25,981 bases of DNA, from assembly GCA_029259935.1 (NCBI GenBank), contig JAJDEH010000248.1, positions 1 to 25,981 of the forward strand, read 5' to 3'. Source of the DNA: Planctomycetota bacterium (lineage in GTDB: Bacteria; Planctomycetota; Planctomycetia; Pirellulales; Pirellulaceae). Under the pieces are notes generated by a model. The model did no database searches. It was not told the origin of the DNA and saw only the letters and a list, made by a program, of their open reading frames with translations. Below are positions 1 to 8,202 of this stretch, one piece after another (within the stretch, counting starts at the first letter, position 1; every line of letters begins with the position of its first letter). The position numbers were made by a program, and so were the translations under genes.

Positions 1-1
1 C

Positions 2-1108
2 CCCGACCAAGCACGCTTCACGCCCAAGGACTCCAAGCTGCTGCCGGCCGAAATGCTGAACCATTTACCGCAAGAACACGTCACGATTGCCGAACGGCTC
101 AAAGACGCCGGCTACGCCACGGGCTTCTTCGGCAAATGGCATCTGGCCGGGACGCGCGTTCCCAAAAAACAAGGCCAAGGCGACCTGCGGTTTTACCCCG
201 AGCGCCAAGGGTTCGACATCAACCTAGGCGGCTGCGCGATGGGCGGGCCATTTTCATTTTTCGATCCGTACAACCTCCACAACCTGCAGCCGCGAAAAAA
301 AGGGCAGTATATGCCTGATCGTTTCGCCGACGAGGTCATTCAATTCATCGAACAACATCGCAAGCGACCCTTCTTGGCATTCCTGTGGAACTACACCGTC
401 CACTGGCCGATGGAAGCGCCCCAGGCACTGATCGACAAATACAAAAAGCGGTCGGATCTGGGCGAACTCGATCCGCGCTATGCGGCCATGATCGAAGCGA
501 TGGACGCCTCCATGGGTCGAATCATGAAGGCTTTGGATGACGCAAAACTGGCTGACAACACGCTGGTAATTTTCACCTCGGACAACGGGGCATTCGGCGG
601 AGTCTCCGACCTGCAACCGCTGCGTGCCGCCAAAGGATTCCTCTACGAAGGCGGCATCCGCGTTCCGCAAATCGTCCGCTGGCCAGGTGTGGTCAAGCCA
701 AACACGACCTGTGACACGCCCGCCATCAGCATGGACTTTTTTCCCACCATGCTGGACGCAGTCGGATTGAAGAACGACGAAGGATCGCTGGACGGCGAAA
801 GCCTAATTCCGTTGCTCAAGCAAACCGGGCCGTTGGCTCGATCTGAAGTTTACTTTCACTACCCCAATTACGCATTCCATGGCGACAACCGACTGGGCAG
901 CGCCGTTCGCCAGGGCGACTTCAAACTGATCGAACGGTTCGACGATGGATCGCTGGAACTTTACAACCTGAAAAAAGATATCGGCGAGAAACAGAATCTC
1001 GCTGCCGAGATGCCGGATCTGGCAAGCAAGCTGCGGAAGAAATTACAAACCTGGCGCAAGGCAACGGACGCCGCGCTGCCGACGCGAAGAGACTCGGATT
1101 CCGATTAG
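2..1108 (+). CDS. Sulfatase (type I, formylglycine-dependent), 5'-truncated
   Basis: This is the C-terminal part of a type I sulfatase, a secreted enzyme that hydrolyses sulfate esters, in planctomycetes mostly on algal polysaccharides. The frame is open from base 2, so the gene begins before the window; the ATG at 53 is internal. About 368 residues are visible. Two family hallmarks are present: the GYATGFFGKWHLAG block near the start, with the substrate/sulfate-site Lys and His, and LVIFTSDNGAFGG with the metal-binding Asp-Asn pair. A C-terminal sulfatase subdomain with a YNLKKDIGEKQNLA stretch follows. The Cys/Ser-x-Pro-x-Arg motif that becomes formylglycine would lie upstream and cannot be judged, nor can the signal peptide. 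It converges on the gene at 1164-2168. The substrate cannot be named from this sequence. Confidence 0.93.
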   Translation, partial: PDQARFTPKDSKLLPAEMLNHLPQEHVTIAERLKDAGYATGFFGKWHLAGTRVPKKQGQGDLRFYPERQGFDINLGGCAMGGPFSFFDPYNLHNLQPRKKGQYMPDRFADEVIQFIEQHRKRPFLAFLWNYTVHWPMEAPQALIDKYKKRSDLGELDPRYAAMIEAMDASMGRIMKALDDAKLADNTLVIFTSDNGAFGGVSDLQPLRAAKGFLYEGGIRVPQIVRWPGVVKPNTTCDTPAISMDFFPTMLDAVGLKNDEGSLDGESLIPLLKQTGPLARSEVYFHYPNYAFHGDNRLGSAVRQGDFKLIERFDDGSLELYNLKKDIGEKQNLAAEMPDLASKLRKKLQTWRKATDAALPTRRDSDSD

Positions 1109-1163
1109 TACTCCTTGCAGTCGGAAACTTTGGATGCCACCGCTGGTCAAGCGCCGGTGACGT

Positions 1164-2168
1164 CTACTTGACCCGCACCAGCTTCATGATGCGACCAGAC
1201 ACGTTCCAATCCTGGACATACAGGTTGCCGTCTTTATCCCAGTACGAGCCGTGCGTGCCGCTAAACACGCCCTCAATCCACTGCTCTTGCGGTACATTAA
1301 AATTCACTCGCTTCTTGGGATCGGAGTTGTGCCCGAGTACCGCGATAATCGTGTTGCTCTTGTCAAGGATGACAAGCCGTCCGTGCAGATCCGGAACCGC
1401 AACGTAGTCTCCCTGGACGGTGGCGGAGGTAGGCATTCCCAAGCCGGTCACGATCTCGGCGATGAAGTTTCCTTCAAGGTCATAGTGCAACAGACGGCCC
1501 TTGGGCTTGTGGTTGCGGTCGCAGATCAACAGCCGGGGAGGATCGTAACGCGTGTCCAGTGTCATGCCGTGGGCGGTATTGAATTGCTTGAGCCCGTTGC
1601 CTTTGGCACCAAAGTGCATCAAGTATTTTCCGGTCTTGTCGAACTTGAAAATGTGGTTGCTCGCGTAGCCATCCGACAGGATGATATCGCCATTGGGTGC
1701 GACGGTGATCGCCGTCGGGTTGAATTTCTTCAGCTTCAATCCCGATTCCTCGGGAAACGGCAGCTTCAGCACAATTTCTCCGCTGTGAGCATTGAACTTG
1801 ATTCCCTCGGCATTGGCGTTGCGGGCACCATAAATGAACTCGCCGTCGTCTTCTTGACGGATCTCCATGTCGTGGATGTTCGAGTATTGCTCTCCCAGAT
1901 AGGATTGGATCACCTTACCATCCGGCGAGAAAACGACGACACCTTTATTGGCGCTTGTATAGATATTGCCCGCGCTGTCGACTACGACCGCGCCGTGAGT
2001 CGGCCCCAAGGCGGAACTTCCATCGGGGCGAAGTCCCCAACCCGGCACCGTGTCAAAAGTCATCAGCCCACAACCCATCCGTACCGGCTGAGTCTTTTCC
2101 GCGGCGAGAACTGACAGCGACATGCTCAGCACGATCGTGACAGCGATGCAGTTCGAATAGGTTTTCAT
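1164..2168 (-). CDS. Secreted NHL-type beta-propeller protein
   Basis: This 334-residue protein has a clear signal peptide (positively charged MKTYSN start, hydrophobic core, cleavage probably near VLA-AE), so it is exported. The body is a run of repeats in the style GNIYTSANKGVVVFSPDGK and GDIILSDGYASNHIFKFDKTGK, typical of NHL/SMP-30-like six-bladed propellers. Peptidyl-alpha-hydroxyglycine lyase-like proteins also share this look. In planctomycetes such proteins are common next to sulfatases, but no substrate can be assigned. The ATG at 2168 is preceded by GAGGA about 10 bases upstream. It is transcribed convergently with the sulfatase and divergently from the DUF2293 gene. An enzyme role is possible but not shown by any residue I can point to. 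Confidence 0.8.
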   Translation of the reverse strand: MKTYSNCIAVTIVLSMSLSVLAAEKTQPVRMGCGLMTFDTVPGWGLRPDGSSALGPTHGAVVVDSAGNIYTSANKGVVVFSPDGKVIQSYLGEQYSNIHDMEIRQEDDGEFIYGARNANAEGIKFNAHSGEIVLKLPFPEESGLKLKKFNPTAITVAPNGDIILSDGYASNHIFKFDKTGKYLMHFGAKGNGLKQFNTAHGMTLDTRYDPPRLLICDRNHKPKGRLLHYDLEGNFIAEIVTGLGMPTSATVQGDYVAVPDLHGRLVILDKSNTIIAVLGHNSDPKKRVNFNVPQEQWIEGVFSGTHGSYWDKDGNLYVQDWNVSGRIMKLVRVK

Positions 2169-2404
2169 AATCTGGAGTCCTCGTTGTTCTTACTGATTGT
2201 TGATCCGCTGGGTCTAAATAGGGCGACTTCGGTAATAGGATACGCTAACAGAGCGATGGAGCGAGAGGTGCATCCCGCATCCGGTAAAAATATTCGCACT
2301 TTCACTCGCGGGGGATTGCCTCGGACGCAACCATCGCGGTCTATTATCGTAATCCAAAAGTGTCTGCGTTGTGCAGCCACCCCTCTCAAGGAGGCTGAAG
2401 AGGA

Positions 2405-3097
2405 ATGAGCGGCCCAACTTTCTCACCCGGCCCAACACCTGACACCGTAAAATCCACGGATGGCAAGATACTGACCGCTCCCAAGGGTTGGGTTCTTTTG
2501 CCGCCCGGCGATGCCGCACTGACGCGTCGAGTGAAGGCCGCCGGCGATCACTGGGCGGTGCAAGAGAAGCGGGGTAGAAAGATGTTCTCCAAAGGCGTTT
2601 GGGCATCGGCAGCCACGATTGAGCGGATTCGCGAGGCGCTGGAGGCCGAGCGGTCGACGGAATCTTACAGTAAACGCAGGGAGGCGGACGCCCGCCGAAG
2701 AGAGAAGGCTCAGGCCGAATACGTCGAAGACTTCTTCGGGGCGGTCGTGACATTCCTCGACTTCCACCCCGATCACACCGAATTGGCGCAAGGGATGGCG
2801 CGAGCCGTTACCGAACATGCCACGCCCGTGGGAAGCGGAACCGTTGCTCGAACGAAAAGAATCCCCGTCCAGCAACGGGCCGAAGCAGCCGTGATCGCTT
2901 GGATGCGCCACCAGACAACGGCCTACGAATCGATGGCCATCCCCCGAGTCAAAGGCAAGCGGCGTGAAGTACGACGAATGCTGGCTCAGCATTCCAAGGA
3001 ACTTCTCAGCCGATATCGGCAATCCAATCTCGTGTCGACGGATTGCCCTCTTCGCCGGGCCCTAACAGAACCAGATGCAAAAGTCGAAAAAAGGTGA
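2405..3097 (+). CDS. DUF2293 domain-containing protein
   Basis: This 230-residue, basic and presumably cytoplasmic protein has no signal peptide or membrane segment. The C-terminal third (about 145-210) carries the conserved DUF2293 block: AVIAWMRHQTTAYESM, then IPRVKGKRREVRRMLA, and an LLSRYR tail. The N-terminal part (about 20-70) contains PKGWVLLPPGDAALTRRVKAAG, which often precedes this domain, and a charged helical linker (about 80-105) joins the two. The function of DUF2293 is unknown to me; the Arg/Lys richness would fit nucleic-acid contact, but that is inference. The ATG is supported by an excellent ribosome binding site, AAGGAGG, ten bases upstream. The gene stands alone, divergent from the NHL-type gene. 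Confidence 0.85.
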   Translation: MSGPTFSPGPTPDTVKSTDGKILTAPKGWVLLPPGDAALTRRVKAAGDHWAVQEKRGRKMFSKGVWASAATIERIREALEAERSTESYSKRREADARRREKAQAEYVEDFFGAVVTFLDFHPDHTELAQGMARAVTEHATPVGSGTVARTKRIPVQQRAEAAVIAWMRHQTTAYESMAIPRVKGKRREVRRMLAQHSKELLSRYRQSNLVSTDCPLRRALTEPDAKVEKR

Positions 3098-3271
3098 GGC
3101 CAGGGCGTTGTCGATATTACAATGTCTGCTGGTAGAAATGCAGCGCGCCGGAAGCAAATACTCACTGTTCGTTTTGACATCCGCCTTGCGTGTCGCGGCC
3201 GCCACTTACGGCGTGGCGTCGAAATCGACGCCAGAATTCAAGTCTTCCAATGGCCGTGTTCTCGTTCCCTC

Positions 3272-3520
3272 TTAGCAAGGGGGCGAACTGGAATCAGCGC
3301 GGCGGGCCTCTTGTCGACGTTCTTGGCCGCCTCGTTGGTCGGTTACCTTGGCGTCGGCTTCCGCGGCTTCACCGCGCGTTTCCGTACGTTCGTCGGACGA
3401 TCCTTCGGCGCACGCGTCCTCTTGGTCATCGGCCCGGCGGGGAGCGTCACGACGTTCGTCGCCGGAACGTTTTTCAATCAAATGGTTGAGTTCCGGCGGG
3501 ATGTTCAAGTGGTCACTCAT
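3272..3520 (-). CDS. Small highly charged protein, last gene of the pilus cluster
   Basis: This 82-residue hypothetical protein is very rich in Arg, Glu and Asp. It begins MSDHLNIPPELNHLIEKR and continues with repeated ERR/RRD and DERTE patterns, suggesting a long charged helix or a disordered tail. It has no signal peptide or membrane segment. The support for a real gene is contextual: it starts 13 bases after the secretin stop codon on the same strand, and a GAGG ribosome binding site overlaps that stop region, as expected for a coupled downstream gene. The N-terminal PPELNHLIEKR phrase looks structured and resembles short planctomycete proteins I have seen beside pilus/secretion genes. I cannot name a function; it could also be a spurious frame in GC-rich DNA. 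Confidence 0.55.
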   Translation of the reverse strand: MSDHLNIPPELNHLIEKRSGDERRDAPRRADDQEDACAEGSSDERTETRGEAAEADAKVTDQRGGQERRQEARRADSSSPPC

Positions 3521-3533
3521 GTTTGACTGCGCC

Positions 3534-5270
3534 TCAATATCGATGGGTGGCCCGGCTGGACCCCGGCCGGCGGGAGAACGTTACTGGCGGAATTCGCTGC
3601 AACCTGGCGTCTCGTATCGCGGGGCCGAGCGGGATTTCTTCGGGCCCTCGCAATTCCTGGTAGACCGGCATCGGAACATGCTGTTGTCCTGGATGCATGG
3701 GGACTTCATGATGATTGCCGGGAAATTGTCGACTGGCGATCGGCGGCAAACGAAAAAGGGCTGGGTTGCTGAAGCAGTCGTTCAGCGAAGGTTCCCAAGG
3801 ACGTAGATTGCGGTGCAATGGACCATGAAACAAAGGCGTCATCGCCCGTTCCGCGTTCATTCGTTCGTAGCACAAGTAGGATGGATGGTAGGGCACGATC
3901 CGCGGAACCAGGAAGAAGATAATTTCATTCCGGTCCTTGATCAACTGTCGACGGGAGAACAAGGCACCGATGCCGCGCATTTCGCCAAGATGGTAGACCT
4001 TGCTTTGCGTGTTGCTGTCCGCTTCTTGGATGAGCCCACCGATAACGATTCCTTCTCCGTCTCGCAGCAACACACTGGTTTGAACTTCCGAGGTGGCTTC
4101 CTCGGGCAGTCCGGTGTCTGGATTTACCGCGCCCGTGGAGACTTTCGGCATGATGTCGAGCAATACGTGATTGTCGCGACTGATAGTCGGCGTGACATCC
4201 AGCACGACACCAACTTTCAAGAACTCGACACTCTCCAAAGTGCTGGTTTGTGTCGTGGTTGTGACACGATATCCGAGCTGTTCTCCGACCTGAATCCGCG
4301 ACAGTTGTCCGTTTAACGCCAGCACGCGAGGTGAAGCCAACGTCTTGGCGTCGGTCGTCGTTTTCAACGCTTCGATCAGCGCCGTCAAATTTCCGCCTTG
4401 AAGCTCGGCCATGAAGGCTTGCGGCGCGCCGGCATTGGCCATTCCCTTCAACTGAATTTTCGCACTGTGCCCGGCAAAATTCATGACATGTTCGAAATTG
4501 ATTCCATGCCGGTTGTCATTTTCCAACTCGACCTGCAGCACATGCACCTCGATCAAGACTTGCCGCGGCGGGATATCCGTTTGCAGGATGTACTGCTCGA
4601 TGCGTGGCAAATAGTGCGGCAGATCCTCGACCACGATCGATTCGATCGTTTTGTGCCGATCGCCAGCGGCGCGTGACATGACGTACGAACTGCCCACCGG
4701 CGAAAGCAACCCTTTCACGGTTAGATCCAGATCCGCCGCGGCGGCATAGTCCAAGTGAAAGACGCGAAGCAGGCGGCCTTGAACTTCGGGTGCCAGTTTG
4801 ATGGTGCTGCCTAAGCTGGAGACATGCACGATGCTGCCGCGCTGAGTCCACGTGCAGCCGGCTATCGAAACCATCGCGGTCAGCGCTTCTTCGATAGGAA
4901 CATTGCGTAACGTGATAGAAATGTTCGCGTTGACGTCGTCGGCACAAACAATGTTCATGCCTTGCGAGTCGGCCAATTCAGAAAGCACTTGCTTTAACGT
5001 GCCCTCGCGGACGATCACGCTAACCCGTCCGCCGGAACCGTCGATGCGCACGTCGCCAGCGGGCTGGCCGCCCCCTACGGGAAGTTGGAATTCTCTTCGA
5101 CCATCGAACGGGACCCCAGCCGCGCCCGGGGCGTCCGCGGAAGGGACCGCCAGAGGATCTTGCGATCGCAGCGACTGCAGCGAGAGCATGGCTGTAAGCA
5201 CCGCCAGCGCGGCCGCCAACCATGTTCTCCTTCGCGGCGAATTTCGCATTGTCCGCTTTCCGCTATACAT
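3534..5270 (-). CDS. pilQ: Secretin, PilQ/GspD family
   Basis: This is the outer-membrane channel subunit through which the pilus or secreted proteins pass. The 578-residue product has an N-terminal Arg-rich stretch and hydrophobic segment (about 13-35, signal peptide), then an STN/N0-like domain (about 85-150, with ITLRNVPIEEALTAMV) and a short N-domain region (about 165-235). The secretin core (about 305-460) shows SPRVLALNGQLSRIQVGE, VLDVTPTIS, LLRDGEGIVIGGLIQ and a closing RNEIIFFLVPRIV. A Pro/His-rich tail of about 120 residues follows. Two starts compete: TTG at 5273 and ATG at 5270. The ATG is chosen because AGAGGA lies about 7 bases before it. It follows the PilP-like gene and precedes a small charged gene. 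It is shorter than most PilQ, with no AMIN domain visible. Confidence 0.93.
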   Translation of the reverse strand: MYSGKRTMRNSPRRRTWLAAALAVLTAMLSLQSLRSQDPLAVPSADAPGAAGVPFDGRREFQLPVGGGQPAGDVRIDGSGGRVSVIVREGTLKQVLSELADSQGMNIVCADDVNANISITLRNVPIEEALTAMVSIAGCTWTQRGSIVHVSSLGSTIKLAPEVQGRLLRVFHLDYAAAADLDLTVKGLLSPVGSSYVMSRAAGDRHKTIESIVVEDLPHYLPRIEQYILQTDIPPRQVLIEVHVLQVELENDNRHGINFEHVMNFAGHSAKIQLKGMANAGAPQAFMAELQGGNLTALIEALKTTTDAKTLASPRVLALNGQLSRIQVGEQLGYRVTTTTQTSTLESVEFLKVGVVLDVTPTISRDNHVLLDIMPKVSTGAVNPDTGLPEEATSEVQTSVLLRDGEGIVIGGLIQEADSNTQSKVYHLGEMRGIGALFSRRQLIKDRNEIIFFLVPRIVPYHPSYLCYERMNAERAMTPLFHGPLHRNLRPWEPSLNDCFSNPALFRLPPIASRQFPGNHHEVPMHPGQQHVPMPVYQELRGPEEIPLGPAIRDARLQRIPPVTFSRRPGSSRATHRY

Positions 5271-5289
5271 CAACTATCCTCTATGCCCG

Positions 5290-5871
5290 TTAATGTTCCG
5301 CTTCGATTAAAATCACACCGTCGGGCCGAATATCTTTTACTACAAAACCATCAATTACGTCGCCGACACGAACTCGCTTCGAACCGATCACGGCGGTTTT
5401 TCCGCCTTGGCCGGTGACTACAAAACTAACTCCCGTTTGTCGTAGCGTCCGCAGCGTTTGCTGCATTTCCTGTTCGCGTTCTTCCGCCACGCGCTCGTCT
5501 CGTGCTGTTTGGATTTGGCCCGCGGCATCCTCACTAGGTTGCTTGCCCTCGGGCTTCGACAACAAGGACGCAGGAAGTTGGAAAGGATCGCATTTAAGCG
5601 CGTCCGCCAGAGACATGTTGGGCCACGGTTTGATTTCAAGCACGGGCTCTGTCGACGAATTCGGCGGCGGCTGCCCAGTATTCTCCGCCGCGTCACCAGG
5701 CCGCGTGCGACTGGCGGCCGATCGGTCTGGCTTGCTTGAATTGGCTTGAGCCGCATCGTTGCCGACGAATTGCATTAACAACACCACGGCCAAGACGGTT
5801 CCCAACACGGCGATCAACAGCCCCTTGGCAGGGGTCAGGCCATGTCGAGATGCTGGTTTCTGGTCAGCCAT
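5290..5871 (-). CDS. PilP/GspC-like inner-membrane linker protein
   Basis: This 193-residue bitopic protein has a short cytoplasmic N-terminus, one transmembrane helix (about 15-37, LLIAVLGTVLAVVLLMQFVG) and a long polar Ser/Pro/Glu-rich periplasmic linker. Its small C-terminal beta domain has KTAVIGSKRVRVGDVIDGF followed by VVKDIRPDGVILIE, the pattern of PilP and of the GspC homology region, which in known systems contacts the secretin N-domains. Residues about 115-140 are a charged, probably coiled-coil segment. The ATG at 5871 overlaps the pilO stop by a few bases and has AGGTGG just upstream, so it is preferred over in-frame codons further up. The position between pilO and the secretin is exactly where pilP sits in type IV pilus operons. 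Confidence 0.75.
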   Translation of the reverse strand: MADQKPASRHGLTPAKGLLIAVLGTVLAVVLLMQFVGNDAAQANSSKPDRSAASRTRPGDAAENTGQPPPNSSTEPVLEIKPWPNMSLADALKCDPFQLPASLLSKPEGKQPSEDAAGQIQTARDERVAEEREQEMQQTLRTLRQTGVSFVVTGQGGKTAVIGSKRVRVGDVIDGFVVKDIRPDGVILIEAEH

Positions 5872-6457
5872 TGGCCACCTCGCCGTTGGTTGCGGGTGCC
5901 TGTTGCACACCGAAGTACAGCAAAATCGTCAGGCCCAGTGGATACACATCTTGATTGGCACCGGATGACAGCGTCATGGATACAATCTTTGAGGCTCGCG
6001 GCAGATTCTCGATGTGGTTCAGAAAACCGCAAATCTGATCATAGCGGCCGACGCATTTCAAGCGGATTTCCAGTTGCGAAACGTCGTTCCGGCGACTGAC
6101 GGTTCCACGTGTATAATCGTCAACCACGACGCCTTCCTGGACGGCTGCTTCGGTCAACTGCCGCAAGTACTGGGCCTCATTTGGCTCATCGGGAATTCGG
6201 GTGCGTGCCTGGGCGGCGCGGCGTTTACAATCGGCGAGTTCGACTTCCAACCCCGAGTGTTCCTGGCGGACGGCCACAGATTGTTTTAGCAATCGTTCCA
6301 TCACGGCGATACGTTCTTGAGTGTGTCGAGTCGCGGACGAATTCGGCCCAAAAGACACCATGCCATAGATCGCCACGCCGACGACCACCGGCAACCCGCC
6401 GGCCGCGTGCAGCAGCCATCCGAGCAAAGTCAGTTCTCTGTTGCGATCGTCAATCAT
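5864..6457 (-). CDS. pilO: PilO-like pilus assembly protein
   Basis: PilO forms an inner-membrane heterodimer with PilN that aligns the pilus machine. The 197-residue product has one N-terminal transmembrane helix (about residues 10-35), a charged coiled-coil segment (about 45-95) and a C-terminal ferredoxin-like domain containing VSQLEIRLKCVGRYDQICGFLNHIENLPR, the most PilO-like stretch, ending near ILLYFGVQ. The start is uncertain: ATG at 6457 is given, while an in-frame GTG at 6478 would add seven residues, and neither has a convincing ribosome binding site. The stop overlaps the start of the PilP-like gene. The gene follows pilN by about 70 bases. Identity rests on both sequence style and position in a pilM-N-O-P-Q order. 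Confidence 0.82.
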   Translation of the reverse strand: MIDDRNRELTLLGWLLHAAGGLPVVVGVAIYGMVSFGPNSSATRHTQERIAVMERLLKQSVAVRQEHSGLEVELADCKRRAAQARTRIPDEPNEAQYLRQLTEAAVQEGVVVDDYTRGTVSRRNDVSQLEIRLKCVGRYDQICGFLNHIENLPRASKIVSMTLSSGANQDVYPLGLTILLYFGVQQAPATNGEVANG

Positions 6458-6527
6458 GGTTCTTGCTTCAAGAGTCACTCGTCATCGTTCGTCCGGCCTG
6501 AGTACCCGGCGGCCAACGTCGACAAAT

Positions 6528-7103
6528 TCAAAACTCACACTCCAAATGAAAACTTCTGACTGTGTTACTGTTGACGCTCTGTTCTCCCGTGGACTTCACT
6601 TGCACTTGCTCAAAGATTTCCTTCGACCGTAGCGCGGCAGCGAACGAAGCGATGCACAGGTTGTCGACGCCGACGCCTTGCAAGGTAAGGACGTTGGATG
6701 GGCCTTCCCCGCTCGCTCGTGGCGAATGTTCTCGATTCATGACGAAGTCCCGCAGCGAGACGCCGCCGCCACAGTCCTTGGTAGCGCGGCTCACACAGCC
6801 CACCAACGTCAACATGCGGCGCGGTTCAGCTAACTGGAGTACGACCGCTTCACGGCGCCTGATCTCGTCCAATTCGCCGCGAAGCTGAACCATGTTGGAT
6901 TGCATGGTCTTGATGGGAGCATACTGCCCTTGCAGTCGTTTGAGCTTATCCTCGATCGACTTTCGACGTCCTCCGCTAATCCACGCCATCGTGATAATCA
7001 CCAGCGCGCTCAGGCACCATACCGTCGACCACTGGCGCAGACGCCGTCGGACGAGTTGCCAACGGCGCAGGCTTTGCGGCATTAGGTTTAGGTGCGTCTT
7101 CAT
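6528..7103 (-). CDS. pilN: PilN-like pilus assembly protein
   Basis: This 191-residue inner-membrane partner of PilM and PilO opens with MKTHLNLMPQSLRR, matching the conserved N-terminal INLLP-type motif that inserts into PilM. One transmembrane helix follows (about 28-46, with LSALVIITMAWISGG), then a coiled coil (about 50-100) and a C-terminal ferredoxin-like domain (VLTLQGVGVDNLCIASFAAALRS). The start ATG at 7103 overlaps the pilM stop as ATGA and has a GGGAGAG ribosome binding site, so longer upstream in-frame starts are rejected. Overlap with pilM fits the tight PilM-PilN stoichiometry seen in known systems. Confidence 0.85.
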   Translation of the reverse strand: MKTHLNLMPQSLRRWQLVRRRLRQWSTVWCLSALVIITMAWISGGRRKSIEDKLKRLQGQYAPIKTMQSNMVQLRGELDEIRRREAVVLQLAEPRRMLTLVGCVSRATKDCGGGVSLRDFVMNREHSPRASGEGPSNVLTLQGVGVDNLCIASFAAALRSKEIFEQVQVKSTGEQSVNSNTVRSFHLECEF

Positions 7104-8176
7104 GATCTCTCCCAAGCTAACGACGAAAGCGCGATCGCCGGGCCAAGCAGAGCGACGGGACATGCTCCCGCCGAGTCACTATGAAACAGCGCCGATCCGA
7201 GATCCCATCGTTTCGTGGTGATCCCAGCTTTGTTGGTCAGATAGTGATCAATATTCCGCAAAGTCGCCCCTCCGCCAAACAGGCAGACGTGATCCGGGAC
7301 CAGCACGGCTCGATGACTTCGCAAATAAGACAGAGTCCTCTTAATCTCGTCCACAATATTGGAGAGCGCGCTGGCCGCGACTTCAGCCACCGCGACTTGA
7401 AGATCTCCGGCCGATTTGGATGATGGGTTCGGCAACCCGTGTTCCGTCACGACTTGTCGCGCTTCGTCCAGAGAGACGGCCAGCGACTCGGTAAGGCTGG
7501 CCAGCACCGTGCGAAAGCCACAGTCGCGCAGCGGTCGGACAAAGATCGGCCTTCCGTCAGCAATCACGCACAGCGTGGCCCGCGAATACCCCCAGTCGAT
7601 GGCGGCCACGGATCTCGCGGCGGCACCAGGATCGGCCAGCGTAACGGCACGCGCCAGTGTCAGCGGAACGGCGTCAATCGCTTGGCACACGAGGCGTGCC
7701 GGAGTATGATCCTGCGCGATTTGACGTGCCCATTGTGTGGCAATGGAGACCACGCTGACATTCTCGCGAACGGCTTGCTGGCTTTCGGCCGCGTTATCGA
7801 TATGCCAGTAGTCGAATTCGCGCACGCCGCCCTCGGCGTTTGCCGCCGCCAACTCGCGGCCGATCAGCGAACGGCGTTCCGAATCTCGCGCCTCGGGTAC
7901 CTGCATACTGCGCAGTTCGCAAATGGCCATGGGCATGGTGGCCGCCGCCAATCGTCCCGAGAATTGCTCGCCAAGCGAACGAGCCGCCACCATTTCGCCG
8001 CTTGATGGCTGAGGCGATGAGGATAATCCTTCCGTGTCGGGCCAGGGCGCGGAACGTGAGACGATGACCGCGTCCTTTAAAGCGAAATGCGGTCCGCGAC
8101 GTTCGATCTGCGCGAGCTTCACCGTATGAGTGCCGATATCGACACCAATCCAGCCCGGGTTTCGCGTTAACATCAT
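7100..8176 (-). CDS. pilM: PilM, actin-like pilus assembly ATPase
   Basis: This 358-residue cytoplasmic protein of the actin/FtsA/ASKHA fold binds ATP and the PilN tail and couples the cytoplasmic motor to the membrane alignment complex. The first phosphate-binding loop is clear at residues about 11-23 (GVDIGTHTVKLAQ). A second phosphate loop appears around AIDWGYSRATLCVI (about 192-205), and a late VCLFGGGATLRNIDHYL segment matches the adenosine-binding region of the fold. It starts with tandem ATG codons at 8176 and 8173, with ACGGAA upstream, and begins 26 bases after the pilC stop. Its own stop overlaps pilN. Length is typical for PilM. Confidence 0.93.
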   Translation of the reverse strand: MMLTRNPGWIGVDIGTHTVKLAQIERRGPHFALKDAVIVSRSAPWPDTEGLSSSPQPSSGEMVAARSLGEQFSGRLAAATMPMAICELRSMQVPEARDSERRSLIGRELAAANAEGGVREFDYWHIDNAAESQQAVRENVSVVSIATQWARQIAQDHTPARLVCQAIDAVPLTLARAVTLADPGAAARSVAAIDWGYSRATLCVIADGRPIFVRPLRDCGFRTVLASLTESLAVSLDEARQVVTEHGLPNPSSKSAGDLQVAVAEVAASALSNIVDEIKRTLSYLRSHRAVLVPDHVCLFGGGATLRNIDHYLTNKAGITTKRWDLGSALFHSDSAGACPVALLGPAIALSSLAWERS

Positions 8177-8202
8177 ATCGTCGATTCCGTCAGTATCGTT
8201 AT

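Noticed and set aside
1251..2114. A 287-codon plus-strand frame opposite the NHL-type gene
   Set aside because: The minus-strand product has a signal peptide, ribosome binding site and propeller repeats; the plus frame has none and is a shadow.
2214..3022. Minus-strand frames (2214-2753 and 2423-3022) across the DUF2293 gene
   Set aside because: They overlap a gene with a strong ribosome binding site and a recognised domain, and their translations look like low-complexity antisense sequence.
3122..3526. Plus-strand frames opposite the small charged gene after the secretin
   Set aside because: They have no ribosome binding site or recognisable fold. One of them reads hydrophobic only because the opposite strand is Arg/Glu/Asp-rich.
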